DNA of 64,000 bases, taken from assembly GCF_003402415.2 (NCBI RefSeq), contig NZ_AP036014.1, positions 4,030,001-4,094,000 on the forward strand, given 5' to 3'. A program made the position numbers and the translations under genes. The stretch comes from Cupidesulfovibrio sp000226255. GTDB lineage: Bacteria; Desulfobacterota; Desulfovibrionia; Desulfovibrionales; Desulfovibrionaceae. The notes beneath the pieces are model-generated. The model saw only the letters and a list, made by a program, of their open reading frames with translations. It did no database searches and was not told the DNA's origin. Below, piece by piece: positions 16,191 through 25,500 of this stretch. The stretch's first letter is position 1. Each line of letters opens with the position of its first letter.

Positions 16191-16221
16191 TGTGCGTACT
16201 CCTGGCGAACGGACGCCGCAC

Positions 16222-17019
16222 TCAGACGGCGCCATGTTCTCCGTAGTGGTTTCTGAATTCCTTGCGCAGCCTGTTGAGCGCCTGGGAGTGCAGCTGCGAG
16301 ACGCGCCCCTCGGTGATGCCCATGACCTCGGCTGTTTCACGCATGTTCAGTTCGTCGCTATAATATAACGACAATACCAGCTTCTCCCGGGGTGTCAATT
16401 CGTCGATCAGCGCCGCCACCCGCTCTATGAGTTCCTGCGTCGCCGTGGTCTGGAACGGTTCGCCCTCTCCCTGCACGGATGCATCGGGCGCCAGCGAGTC
16501 CTGTATGGCGTCGAGCGAGAGGCACAACTGGTTCTGCAACGCCTCCAGGCCCAGCCGTACATCTTTCTGGTCCAGTCCCGTGGCGTCCTGCAATTCCGCT
16601 TCGGTGGGGTGGCGTCCCTTTTCGTGCTCGATGCGCTGGATGGCCTCGTCCAACTGCCGCACCCGTTGCCGCAGGCTGCGCGGAAACCAGTCCAGCCGCC
16701 GCAACTCGTCCAGCATGGCCCCCCGGATGCGGCTTTCGGCGTAGGTCTCGAAGCGGATGCCGAGCTGCGGCCGGAACTTGCCCAGCGCCTCCATGAGGCC
16801 CAGGGTGCCCGCGCTGATCAGCTCGTTCAGCTCCACGTTGCGGGGCAGCTTGGCCTTCAGGCGCAAGGCCAGAAACCGCACCTTGGGCGCGTAGTGCCGG
16901 ACTATCCGTTCCTGGTCGGCGCGCGGGAAGTCGCCCCAGGCGACGGCCCCGGACTCCAGCGCCTCCCACGGGTTAGTGCCGGAAGAGGAGCTTTTTCCAG
17001 AAGAACTTGATGTTTCCAT
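16222..17019 (-). CDS. fliA: RNA polymerase sigma factor FliA (sigma28)
   Basis: This 265-residue sigma70-family factor has region 2 (RIVRHYAPKVRFLALRLKAKLP, ELISAGTLGLMEALGKF, FETYAESRIRGAMLDELR), region 3 and region 4 (LTPREKLVLSLYYSDELNMRETAEVMGITEGRVSQLHSQAL), as in FliA/WhiG. It directs late flagellar and chemotaxis genes. Its first 47 nt overlap the end of fleN in another frame, giving a Ser-rich N-terminal tail of about 15 residues; this suggests tight coupling. An internal start would remove only this tail. Confidence 0.95.
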   Translation of the reverse strand: METSSSSGKSSSSGTNPWEALESGAVAWGDFPRADQERIVRHYAPKVRFLALRLKAKLPRNVELNELISAGTLGLMEALGKFRPQLGIRFETYAESRIRGAMLDELRRLDWFPRSLRQRVRQLDEAIQRIEHEKGRHPTEAELQDATGLDQKDVRLGLEALQNQLCLSLDAIQDSLAPDASVQGEGEPFQTTATQELIERVAALIDELTPREKLVLSLYYSDELNMRETAEVMGITEGRVSQLHSQALNRLRKEFRNHYGEHGAV

Positions 17020-17788
17020 CCAGGCTCGCCGCCACGTCCCACGTTTGTACCGTTCGGGCCACCTCGCGCACCGCCGCGCAGGCCGGACTGTCCGGCGCCA
17101 TGACGCAGAAGGGTCGCTGGTTCACCACCGCCTTGCGCACCGCCGGGTCGCGCGGGACGAAGCCCGCGAGGTCCAGCGACACGCCGGAAAGAAAATGGTC
17201 GCAGGCCTTGTACAGCCGGGTGAACATGTCGCGCGCGGTCTGCGCGTCGGGCACCATGTTCACCAGCACCTTGAAATGCTCCACCCCGTGGTTGAGCTTC
17301 ATCACCTTGATCAGGGCGTAGGCGTCGGTGAGGGACGTGGGCTCGGGGGTGAGCACCACCAGCCGCTCCTGCGCCGCCAGGTTGAAGTACAGCACGTTGT
17401 CGTTGATGCCCGCGCCGGTGTCCACGATCAGGTAGTCCACCGCGCCTTCCAGGGCGTCCATTGCCTCCAGCAGTTCCAGTTTCTGGCCGGTGGAGAGCGA
17501 AAGCATCTCGCTCATGCCCGACGACGCGGGCAGGATGCGGAAGCCGTAGGGCGTATCGCACAGGATTTCGGAAAGATTCACGCCTTCGTGGAACAGGTGG
17601 AACAGGTTCAGCCTGGGGGTCAGGCCCAGCACCACGTCCACGTTGGCAAGGCCCAGGTCCGCGTCCAGCAGGACCACGCGCTTGCCCTCCTGCGCGAGGC
17701 AGCAGGCCAGGTTGGCGGCGATGTTGGTCTTGCCGACGCCACCCTTGCCGGAGGTGACGGAGAATACCAGGGGAAGATCGGGGCTCAT
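16973..17788 (-). CDS. fleN: MinD-like ATPase FleN/FlhG, flagellar number regulator
   Basis: A 271-residue ParA/MinD-family ATPase with deviant Walker A GKGGVGKT (14-21), the LDADLGLANVDV motif and the IVDTGAG switch. Encoded between flhF and fliA, as usual for FlhG/FleN, it should control flagellar number and placement by acting with FlhF. The ATG at 17788 begins the similarity; upstream reading continues only as Pro/Arg-rich shadow sequence. It lies 104 nt downstream of flhF. Confidence 0.93.
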   Translation of the reverse strand: MSPDLPLVFSVTSGKGGVGKTNIAANLACCLAQEGKRVVLLDADLGLANVDVVLGLTPRLNLFHLFHEGVNLSEILCDTPYGFRILPASSGMSEMLSLSTGQKLELLEAMDALEGAVDYLIVDTGAGINDNVLYFNLAAQERLVVLTPEPTSLTDAYALIKVMKLNHGVEHFKVLVNMVPDAQTARDMFTRLYKACDHFLSGVSLDLAGFVPRDPAVRKAVVNQRPFCVMAPDSPACAAVREVARTVQTWDVAASLDGNIKFFWKKLLFRH

Positions 17789-17892
17789 GCGATGCAAGCT
17801 CCAGTGGGTGCGTGCGGTGCCGGGCGCGCCTTGTTTCCGCGCCCGTGGATGCCGTGTGCCGTCGGGGCTGCCGCCGGCCTCGGGGCCGTGGT

Positions 17893-19146
17893 TCAGGGCC
17901 TTGCGCCGACGGCGGGCCGGGCGTCGGTTCGGATACCGTCCCGCCGGATACCGTCTGGCCGGATATCGCCTGACCGGACACCCTCCGGCCTTGCGCCGCC
18001 GGACCCCAACGGGGACGGCGTCGCGGGCCGGGGTTCGGCCTGCTGGCGCGGGGCGGTTTCCGCCGGGGCCTCGCCGGGCAGCTGCCGCTTGAACAGCAGA
18101 CGCCACAACGCCGCATCGCTTGCGGCAACCAGCGAATTGCGCATGCCGGGTCCGTAGGAAAGGGCCGACACGGGCAGGCCGCAAGCCGCCGCCACGTTCA
18201 CCAATGCCCCGAAGGTACAGGCTTCGTCCAGCTTCGTCCAGACAAGGCTGCCCGCCCCCTCGAAGGCATAACGCGCCAGCAGCGCGGACATCTGGGCCGG
18301 GCCGTGATGCGGCGGCAGCACCAGGTGCACCGCCACGCCGGTTCCCGCCCCCGCTCCCGAAAGTCCCAGGATGGCCAGTTGGCGGGCCAGGCTGCCGTCG
18401 CGCGCAACGCCGGGCAGGTCCACCATGATGCGGGCGGCGTCGGGGTTCTCGCGCAGGATGGCCGCGAATTCGGCGGCGGTGGAGGCCTCGCGGTACACGA
18501 GGCCGGAAAGTTCCGCGTAGTGCTTCAGCAAAAGCCGCCCGTGGCCGCGCCCGCAATCGGCGTTGACCAGCACGATCTTCAGGTCCGCCCTCTCGCGGCG
18601 CAGGGCCAGCGCCATGCGCAGCATGGCCGTGGTCTTGCCCGCGCCGAACGGACCGGCGAACACCTGGGCCCGCTGCGGCCACGCCGCAAGGCTCCACCCC
18701 CGCACGGGCACGATGTCGGCCAGGGCTTCCAGCACGGAGGCGTCGGGGCTGGCCGCCAGCCTGCGGTGCAGGGTCATGGCCACGCCGTCGTCAACGCCTT
18801 CGCGCGTCAGGTATTCCAGGGCCACGCGCTGGCGGGGGGTCAGCTCTTCCATGCGCAGGGCGGGTTTCATGAGCGCGAACAGGTGTTCCTTCATCTGCCC
18901 CCATTCGCGGTGCCATTCCTCCCATCCGGGGGGGACGGAACCGCCGGGGCCGGCGGAAGGACCGGAGGCGGACCGGGCCGCGCCGGGCGCGGCCGCGTGC
19001 TCGACGCCCACGGACATCTCGTGCCACGCGCGTTCCCCCTCGCGGCATTCGCGCGAGGAAAGAATCACCGCGTCGGGGCCGAGTTCGGCCTTTACCCTGG
19101 CCAGCACCGCCGTCGCGTTCCGGCCTGTGTACGTCTTGATCTGCAT
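17893..19146 (-). CDS. flhF: Flagellar SRP-like GTPase FlhF, divergent
   Basis: This 417-residue protein has the FlhF N-terminus (MQIKTYTGRNATAVLARVKAELGPDAVILSSRE) and an NG domain with P-loop GPFGAGKTT (165-173) and TKLDE late in the domain. Other GTPase motifs are eroded: the usual DTYRIGA is NADCGRGHG and the usual DTAGR is DLPGVARD. The C-terminus adds about 55 residues with short Arg/Asp/Gly/Pro repeats (RPDGIRRDGIRTD) absent from standard FlhF; the DNA there repeats CCGGATA-type units. It overlaps flhA by 1 nt (TAATG), so expression is coupled. FlhF recruits the first basal-body parts to the pole. Confidence 0.88.
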   Translation of the reverse strand: MQIKTYTGRNATAVLARVKAELGPDAVILSSRECREGERAWHEMSVGVEHAAAPGAARSASGPSAGPGGSVPPGWEEWHREWGQMKEHLFALMKPALRMEELTPRQRVALEYLTREGVDDGVAMTLHRRLAASPDASVLEALADIVPVRGWSLAAWPQRAQVFAGPFGAGKTTAMLRMALALRRERADLKIVLVNADCGRGHGRLLLKHYAELSGLVYREASTAAEFAAILRENPDAARIMVDLPGVARDGSLARQLAILGLSGAGAGTGVAVHLVLPPHHGPAQMSALLARYAFEGAGSLVWTKLDEACTFGALVNVAAACGLPVSALSYGPGMRNSLVAASDAALWRLLFKRQLPGEAPAETAPRQQAEPRPATPSPLGSGGARPEGVRSGDIRPDGIRRDGIRTDARPAVGARP

Positions 19147-21260
19147 TACTCGAACACCACGCTACCTACGGACTGAAGCCGGATGTCGGAAGGTATCTCG
19201 GCCTGTGAAATCACGGGGACGTTGGGGAGAAAGCGCATGAGCAGCTGGGCGAGGTGCGGCCTTGCCACGGGCGAGGCCAGGATGACGGGCTGGCCGTCGG
19301 TGTTCACGGCGCGCTCCACCGCGTTGTTCACGCGCTGGATGAGCCGCTGCGCCAGGGCCGGGTTGAGCGCCAGGTAGTTGCCGCCGTCGGTCTGGCGGAT
19401 GGCTTCCTGCACGGTCTTTTCCACGGCCTGATCCAGGGTGACGATGGGCAGGCCGCCTTCGCTGTCCATGTACGGCTTGACGATGGACCGGGCCAGCCGT
19501 TCGCGCACGTACTCGGTCAGGGTGTCGGCGTTCTTCACCGCCGGGCCGTAGTCGGCCAGGGTTTCCGCGATGGTCAGCAGATCGCGGATGGAAACGTTCT
19601 CGCGCACCAGGTTCTGGAGCACCTTCTGCACCGTGCCCAGGGGCAGGATGCCGGGCACCAGTTCCTCCACGGCCTTGGGCGCGTGCTTGGCCAGGTTGTC
19701 CAGCAGGCCCTGCACCTCCTGGCGGCCCAGGAAGTCGCCCAGGTGGCGCTTGAACACCTCGGTGAGGTGGGTGGCGATGACCGTGGACGGATCGACCACG
19801 GTGTAGCCCGCCAGCATGGCTTCTTCCTTCTGTGATTCGGGTATCCACAGCGCGGGCAGGTTGAAGGCGGGCTCGCGCGTCTCGATGCCCCGGATGCGGT
19901 GCTTGGCGTTGCCAGGGTCCATGGCCAGGAAATGATCCACCAGGATCTCGGCCGAGGCCACCTGGTTGCCCTTCACCAGCACGCAGTACTGGCCGGGCTT
20001 CAGCTGCAGGTTGTCGCGCAGGTGCAGCGAGGGCACCACCACGCCCATGTCCAGGGCGAACTGGCGGCGGATGGAGCGGATGCGCGAGAGCAGGTTGCCG
20101 TTCTGGTCCTCGTCCACCAGGGGGATGAGGCCGTAGCCCACTTCCAGCTCCAGGGTGTCCAGGGGCAGCAGGGTCTGCACTTCTTCCGGCGTATCCAGCG
20201 AATCACCCTTCTTCTTGCCTTTCGCGCCCTTGCCGCCCTTGGCCGCGGCTTCTGCCTCGGCCTCCTGCTTGTCGCCCACCAGGCGCGACACGCCGTACAG
20301 GCCCGCGCCAAAGGTGAGGAACGGCAGCGTGGGCAGGCCGGGCACCATGGCGAACAGCACCAGCACGCCGGACACCAGCTTGAGCGCCCGCGAGTTGTAC
20401 GACAGCTGGCCCACGAATTCCTCGCCCATCTTCGCTTCCGCCGCCGCGCGCGACACGATGAGGCCCGCCGCCGTGGAAACGATGATGGAGGGAATGGTGG
20501 CCACCAGGCCGTCGCCGATGGACAACAGGGTGTAGGTGGTCAGCGCGTCGCGCCACTCCATGTCCTTCTGGAACACGCCGAGCAGGATGCCGCCGATGAC
20601 GTTGATCATCGTGATGAACATGCCCGCGTTCACGTCCCCCTGCACGAACTTGCCCGCACCGTCCATGGCGCCGTAGAAGTCGGCTTCCTTGCGGATGTTG
20701 TTGCGGCGGGTGGTGGCTTCCTCTTCGTCGATGAGCCCGGCGTTCAGGTCGGCCTCGATGGCCATCTGCTTGCCGGGCATGGCGTCCAGGGTGAAGCGCG
20801 CGGCCACTTCGGCGATGCGCGTGGTGCCCGCGGTGATGACGATCTTGTTCAGGATGAACAGGATCATGAAGATGACCGCGCCGATGACGTAGTTGCCGCC
20901 CACCACGAACTCGCCAAAGGCTTGGATGACCTTGCCCGCCGCGTCGGTGCCTTCGTCGCCGTGCAGCAGGATGAGCCGGGTGGAGGCCACGTTGAGCGCG
21001 AGGCGCAGCAGGGTGGTGACCAGCAGCAGGGAAGGAAAGATGGAGAATTCCAGCGGCGAAAGCATGAACATGGAGGTGACCAGGATCACCAGCGACAGCG
21101 AGATGCTGAGCGAAAGCAGCATGTCCAGGAAGAACGTGGGCAGCGGCACCAGCATCACGAACAGGATCGTGACGACGCCGCCCGCCAGCAGGATGTCCCC
21201 CTGCTTGGCGAAGCGCTGGTAGTCGATCTTCGGTGCGTAGCCTGTTTTGACGGCAGCCAT
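19146..21260 (-). CDS. flhA: Flagellar export-gate protein FlhA
   Basis: A 704-residue protein with the FHIPEP-family layout: seven to eight N-terminal membrane helices (about 25-325), a conserved cytoplasmic loop between (RIAEVAARFTLDAMPGKQMAIEADL), and a large cytoplasmic C-terminal domain of about 350 residues that docks export chaperones. The length is normal. It lies between flhB and flhF on the minus strand. It forms the ring-shaped gate of the flagellar type III export system in the inner membrane. Confidence 0.97.
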   Translation of the reverse strand: MAAVKTGYAPKIDYQRFAKQGDILLAGGVVTILFVMLVPLPTFFLDMLLSLSISLSLVILVTSMFMLSPLEFSIFPSLLLVTTLLRLALNVASTRLILLHGDEGTDAAGKVIQAFGEFVVGGNYVIGAVIFMILFILNKIVITAGTTRIAEVAARFTLDAMPGKQMAIEADLNAGLIDEEEATTRRNNIRKEADFYGAMDGAGKFVQGDVNAGMFITMINVIGGILLGVFQKDMEWRDALTTYTLLSIGDGLVATIPSIIVSTAAGLIVSRAAAEAKMGEEFVGQLSYNSRALKLVSGVLVLFAMVPGLPTLPFLTFGAGLYGVSRLVGDKQEAEAEAAAKGGKGAKGKKKGDSLDTPEEVQTLLPLDTLELEVGYGLIPLVDEDQNGNLLSRIRSIRRQFALDMGVVVPSLHLRDNLQLKPGQYCVLVKGNQVASAEILVDHFLAMDPGNAKHRIRGIETREPAFNLPALWIPESQKEEAMLAGYTVVDPSTVIATHLTEVFKRHLGDFLGRQEVQGLLDNLAKHAPKAVEELVPGILPLGTVQKVLQNLVRENVSIRDLLTIAETLADYGPAVKNADTLTEYVRERLARSIVKPYMDSEGGLPIVTLDQAVEKTVQEAIRQTDGGNYLALNPALAQRLIQRVNNAVERAVNTDGQPVILASPVARPHLAQLLMRFLPNVPVISQAEIPSDIRLQSVGSVVFE

Positions 21261-21315
21261 GTTCTTGACACCTGTCGGGGTTGTCGTGGTCTCGCGCAGG
21301 GTTGTCGGCGGGGCC

Positions 21316-22386
21316 CTACGATGCCCGCCCCGCCTTGAATTTCCACAGGCCAGCCAGCACGGTGGCCACGGCCTGGAACAGTTCGGCGGGGATCATGTCG
21401 CCGACTTCCACAGCTTTATACAAAGCCTGTGCCAGCGGCTTGTTCTCGCGAATGGGCACGCCGTGTTCGCGGGCCACTTCCTTGATCTTCTGGGCCAGGT
21501 TGTCCGCGCCCTTGGCCAGCACGATGGGGGCGGGGGCCTCGGTGGCGTCGTAGCGCAGCGCGATGGCGAAGTGGGTGGGGTTGGTGATGACCACGTCGGC
21601 CTTGGGCACGTCCTGCAACATGCGCTTGGCCATCATCTGCATCATCTTGCGGCGCTGCTGCGAACGGACCACGGGGTCGCCCTCGGCCTGCTTGCGCTCG
21701 TCCTTGGTTTCGTCCTTGGTCATCTTCAGGTTTTCCTCATAGCTCCAGCGGGTATACCAGAAGTCCGCGATGGCTATGATGAACATGGGAACAAGGGCGT
21801 AGCGCACCATGTCCCATCCCGTCTGCAGCATGTACGCGCTCACCCCCTGGGCGTCGGAATAGTACAGCGGCAGAAAGTTGTGCATCTCACGCCGGATGAT
21901 GAGATACGGCGCAACGCCGATGAACAGGGCCTGCAACAGGCTCTTGCCGAGCCGGATGAACGTCTCGGGCGAGGCGAACATGCGCTTCATGGCGGCCAGG
22001 ATGTTGAAGCGCGACCAGTTGAACTTGAAGACGTCGGTGGTCCACAGCTTGCCCACCTGCAACCGCAGCACCAGCCACGCCGTGAACCCGATGAACAGCA
22101 TGATGGGCAGCAACATGGCCGCCAGTTCCCCGGCGATCCACATGAGCAGGTCGATGACGTTCTGCTGGTTGGGGTTGAACCCGAAGGCGTTGCCCAGGAA
22201 ATGCCGGAAGATGGTCTGCATGTCCTTGGCCAGGAAGTCGATGTAGCACAAAAGGCCCACCGAGCCCGCCAGAATGGTCAGGGCCTTGGTGAGCTCTTGC
22301 GATTTCGGGACGTTGCCCTTTTTTCGTGCTTTGTTGCGCCGTTTCGGCGTCGCTTTTTCTGTTCTGCTCGGATCGCTCTGCGCCAT
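21316..22386 (-). CDS. flhB: Flagellar export-switch protein FlhB
   Basis: A 356-residue protein with a basic N-terminus (SDPSRTEKATPKRRNKARKKG), four membrane helices, and a cytoplasmic C-domain carrying the self-cleavage site NPTH in VVITNPTHFAIALRYD. Cleavage there switches export from rod/hook to filament substrates. It is 76 nt downstream of fliR and 55 nt upstream of flhA. Confidence 0.97.
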   Translation of the reverse strand: MAQSDPSRTEKATPKRRNKARKKGNVPKSQELTKALTILAGSVGLLCYIDFLAKDMQTIFRHFLGNAFGFNPNQQNVIDLLMWIAGELAAMLLPIMLFIGFTAWLVLRLQVGKLWTTDVFKFNWSRFNILAAMKRMFASPETFIRLGKSLLQALFIGVAPYLIIRREMHNFLPLYYSDAQGVSAYMLQTGWDMVRYALVPMFIIAIADFWYTRWSYEENLKMTKDETKDERKQAEGDPVVRSQQRRKMMQMMAKRMLQDVPKADVVITNPTHFAIALRYDATEAPAPIVLAKGADNLAQKIKEVAREHGVPIRENKPLAQALYKAVEVGDMIPAELFQAVATVLAGLWKFKAGRAS

Positions 22387-22462
22387 GGCGCCACTCCGTC
22401 AGGGTTCCGTCCGCCCCCCCTTGCGGGGAAAAGGCGCGGAAGGTGGTCAGCGGTTCAGCCGC

Positions 22463-23257
22463 TCAACGGTTCAGCAGGGGGCTGGCCGCCCGCAGCAGAT
22501 GCAGCATCATGGGGTCCATGCCGATGATGAACTCGCGGATCTTGTCCGCCATGATGGTGAACAGCATGCCGATGAAAAAGAAACCCACGGCGATCTTGAG
22601 CGGAAAGCCGATCATCAGCAGGTTCATCTGCGGGGCCGCACGGGCCATGAGCGCCAGCGCCAGCTCCACCAGAAACAGCGAGACCAGCACCGGCGCGGCG
22701 ATCTTGACGGCCAGCACGAACATGGAGCCGGAAAGGGCCAGCACCTCCTTGACCAGCGGCGCGCCCAGCAGCAGGCCGCCGGGGGGCACCAGCTCGAAGG
22801 TGCGCACGAAGGCCCGCAGCATGTACAGGTGGCCGTCCAGCACCAGGAAGGTGAGCATGGCCACCATGTACAGGAAGTGCGAGGTGATGCTGACGTTGGC
22901 CCCGGTCAGCGGGTCAGCCAGGGTGATCATGGTGAAGCCCATCTGGGTGGCCAGCAACTGGCCGCCGGTCTGGATGCCCGCGAACAGGAAATGCACGGTC
23001 ATGCCCAGCATCAGGCCCAGGACCAGTTCCCCGGCCAGCAGCACCACCAGCGAAAAGGGGTGCGCGGGCATCTGTCCGCCCGGCAGGGACACGTGCGGCC
23101 ACAGCGCCAGGGTGAACACCAGGCACAGCGCCGCCTTGACCGGCATGGGGGCCGCCTCGCCCCCGAAGAAGGGCAGCAGGAACAGCACAAGGCTCACCCG
23201 CATGAAGGTGAGCAGCAGGCTGAGCATGGCGGCGGCGTCGAGGGCGAACAGATCCAT
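22463..23257 (-). CDS. fliR: Flagellar export protein FliR
   Basis: A 264-residue polytopic inner-membrane protein with about six helices and FliR-type motifs (MRVSLVLFLLPFFGG, GFTMITLADPLTGANV, MARAAPQMNLLMIGFPLKI). The ATG at 23257 opens directly into the first helix; the frame is open further upstream but Arg/Pro-rich and overlaps the divergent SulP promoter region. It is the first flagellar gene of the run visible here. Confidence 0.95.
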   Translation of the reverse strand: MDLFALDAAAMLSLLLTFMRVSLVLFLLPFFGGEAAPMPVKAALCLVFTLALWPHVSLPGGQMPAHPFSLVVLLAGELVLGLMLGMTVHFLFAGIQTGGQLLATQMGFTMITLADPLTGANVSITSHFLYMVAMLTFLVLDGHLYMLRAFVRTFELVPPGGLLLGAPLVKEVLALSGSMFVLAVKIAAPVLVSLFLVELALALMARAAPQMNLLMIGFPLKIAVGFFFIGMLFTIMADKIREFIIGMDPMMLHLLRAASPLLNR

Positions 23258-23538
23258 GGCCGCGCCACAGCAAGATGCGGGCCACGCCCCCGGATGCGGC
23301 GCAACGCCCGAGACCGGCGCGGCGGGCCCGCGAAGAACCTGGGCGGAAAGGGGCCGCATCGACGGAAACCCGTCGCTTCCGGGGGTGCTGTATCCCTTGC
23401 GGGGGCCGTGCGTTCCTGCGTCATCAGTCCCGGCATGCTCGGCGCTGGACACAACGTCCCTTCGGAGGCATCCTGCGGGCATGCTCGGCATCTCCCTGCA
23501 TTCCGACCGGGAACACCCCCGCCCCCAACGGTGAAACC

Positions 23539-25500
23539 ATGCCCCAGACGCCCGACACGCCAGAGGCCCCCACGCCACGCCCGGCCCCCGCAACAGGGTC
23601 CACCCCGCCGCCCCCCTCCGGCCCCGCCTGCCCGGTGCCCCCGCGGGGCCTGGGCGACAGGCTGCTCTGCGCCGCCCTGCCCTTCGTGGAAAGCCTGCGC
23701 GGCTATTCCCTGCAGGCGCTGCGCGCCGACGTGCTGGCCGCGCTCACCGTGGCCGTGGTGGCCCTGCCGCAGTCCATGGCCTATGCGGTCATCGCCGGGG
23801 TACACCCCAAATACGGGCTGTACGCGGCCATCGTGCCGGTGATCGTGGCCGCGCTGTGGGGGGCCTCGCGCTATCTCGTGGCCGGGCCCACCAACGCCAT
23901 CGCCATGCTGCTCTTCGCCACCATGGCGGAAACCGTGATCAACGGCGCTCCCCTGTCCACGCTGCCCGAAGAAACGCGCATGGCCTACGTGTTCGGCGTG
24001 GCCATCCTGGCCGGGCTGCTGCAGGTGGGCATGGGGCTGGCCCGGCTGGGCGAGTTGGTGCACTTCATCTCCCATTCGGTGATGGTGGGCTTCACGGCCG
24101 GGGCGGCCGTGCTCATCGCCGTGGGCCAGCTCAAGAACCTGCTGGGGGTGAGCATCGGGCAGGCCCCCACGTTCATCGGCCTTGTGCTGTCCACCCTGCG
24201 CCACCTGCCCCAGACCAACCCCTGGGCGCTGGGCACGGGGCTGTTCGCCATGGCCGTGGCCCTGACCATCGCGCGGGTGCACCGCCGTCTGCCCGCCGCG
24301 TTCCTGGCCGTGGCGGCGTCCGGCTTCGCGGCGTGGGCGCTGGACCTTTCCGCGCACGGGGTGAAGGTGGTGGGAGCCATACCCGCCGGGTTGCCGCCCT
24401 TTTCGCTGCCCCCCGCGCCCGACGCGCAGGTGATGCGCGACCTGTTCATGCCCGCCCTGGCCATAGCCCTGCTGGGCGTGGTGGAGGCGCTGTCCATCGC
24501 CAAGACCCTTGCGGGCGCGCGGGGCGAGCAGGTGGACGGCAGCCGCGAATTCGTGGCCCAGGGGCTGGGCAACATCGCGGCCGGGTTCTTTTCCGGCATT
24601 CCGGGCAGCGGTTCGTTCACCCGCAGCGCCGTCAATTTCGTGGCCGGGGCGCGCACCCGCTTCGCCGGGGCGCTTTCCGGCGTGATCACCCTGCTGGCGG
24701 TGCTGCTGCTGGCCCCGCTGGCCGCGTACATTCCCATCGCCGCGCTGGCGGGCATCCTGATGATCATCGCCTGGGGCATGATCGACAAGCACGGCATCGC
24801 CCTTGCGCTGAAGGCCACCCGCGCCGACCGCACGGTGCTGCTGGCCACCTTTGCCGCCACCCTGCTGCTGGACCTGGAAAAGGCCGTGTTCGTGGGCGTG
24901 CTGCTGTCGCTGGTGCTGTTTTTGCGCAAGGTGTCGCACCCGCTGGTGACGCGCATGGACACCTGCGACAGCCCGGAATTGCAGGGGCTGCCCGCCGGGC
25001 CGTGCTGCCCCAACCTGGCCGTGTACTCCATAGAGGGCACGCTGTTCTTCGGGGCCGTGGACGAGTTGGAGCAGCGACTGTACGAGTACGAGGATTTCGG
25101 CCACCGCGCGGTGATCCTGCACCTGCGCCAGGTGCACTGGGTGGACGCCACGGGGGTGCACGCCTTCCAGCAGTTTCTGCGCAAGTGCCAGCGGCGCGGG
25201 GTGGCCCTGGTGCTGAGCGGGGTGAAACCCGCCGTGCGCACGGTGTTCGAGCGCGCGGGCCTTGTGCCGCAACTGGGCGCGGACAATATGGCGGAAACCC
25301 TGTCCGACGCGCTGGCCCTGTGCTACCGCCGCTACCTGAAAGGCGCGGTGTGCGACGCCTGCAAGGCCTCCAACAAGGGGCGCTGCCGCCGCGAACATCA
25401 TGCGGGGAACGCCGGTGGCCCGGATGGGGCGGTCGGCCCAGCCGTGGCCGCCGAGGCGGCCAGCGTCTCGGACCGCCCCGGCGGAGTTGGCCGCGCATGA
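23539..25500 (+). CDS. SulP-family anion transporter with STAS domain
   Basis: This 653-residue permease starts with a Pro-rich tail (1-35). The SulP membrane domain (about 55-470) follows, with the signature ALPQSMAYAVIAGVHPKYGLYAAIVP, and then a cytoplasmic STAS domain (about 500-615; VILHLRQVHWVDATGVHAFQQF). The end has a small Cys-rich motif, CDACKASNKGRC, not typical of the family. SulP proteins move sulfate, bicarbonate or carboxylates; in a sulfate reducer sulfate is plausible, but the substrate cannot be read from sequence. It diverges from fliR and its stop overlaps the start of the next gene (ATGA). Confidence 0.92.
   Translation: MPQTPDTPEAPTPRPAPATGSTPPPPSGPACPVPPRGLGDRLLCAALPFVESLRGYSLQALRADVLAALTVAVVALPQSMAYAVIAGVHPKYGLYAAIVPVIVAALWGASRYLVAGPTNAIAMLLFATMAETVINGAPLSTLPEETRMAYVFGVAILAGLLQVGMGLARLGELVHFISHSVMVGFTAGAAVLIAVGQLKNLLGVSIGQAPTFIGLVLSTLRHLPQTNPWALGTGLFAMAVALTIARVHRRLPAAFLAVAASGFAAWALDLSAHGVKVVGAIPAGLPPFSLPPAPDAQVMRDLFMPALAIALLGVVEALSIAKTLAGARGEQVDGSREFVAQGLGNIAAGFFSGIPGSGSFTRSAVNFVAGARTRFAGALSGVITLLAVLLLAPLAAYIPIAALAGILMIIAWGMIDKHGIALALKATRADRTVLLATFAATLLLDLEKAVFVGVLLSLVLFLRKVSHPLVTRMDTCDSPELQGLPAGPCCPNLAVYSIEGTLFFGAVDELEQRLYEYEDFGHRAVILHLRQVHWVDATGVHAFQQFLRKCQRRGVALVLSGVKPAVRTVFERAGLVPQLGADNMAETLSDALALCYRRYLKGAVCDACKASNKGRCRREHHAGNAGGPDGAVGPAVAAEAASVSDRPGGVGRA

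Noticed and set aside
19899..21338. Long open frame (479 codons) antisense to flhA
   Set aside because: It lies fully opposite a conserved gene, is His/Gln/Ala-rich without any domain and lacks a ribosome site. Such frames are expected opposite high-GC genes.
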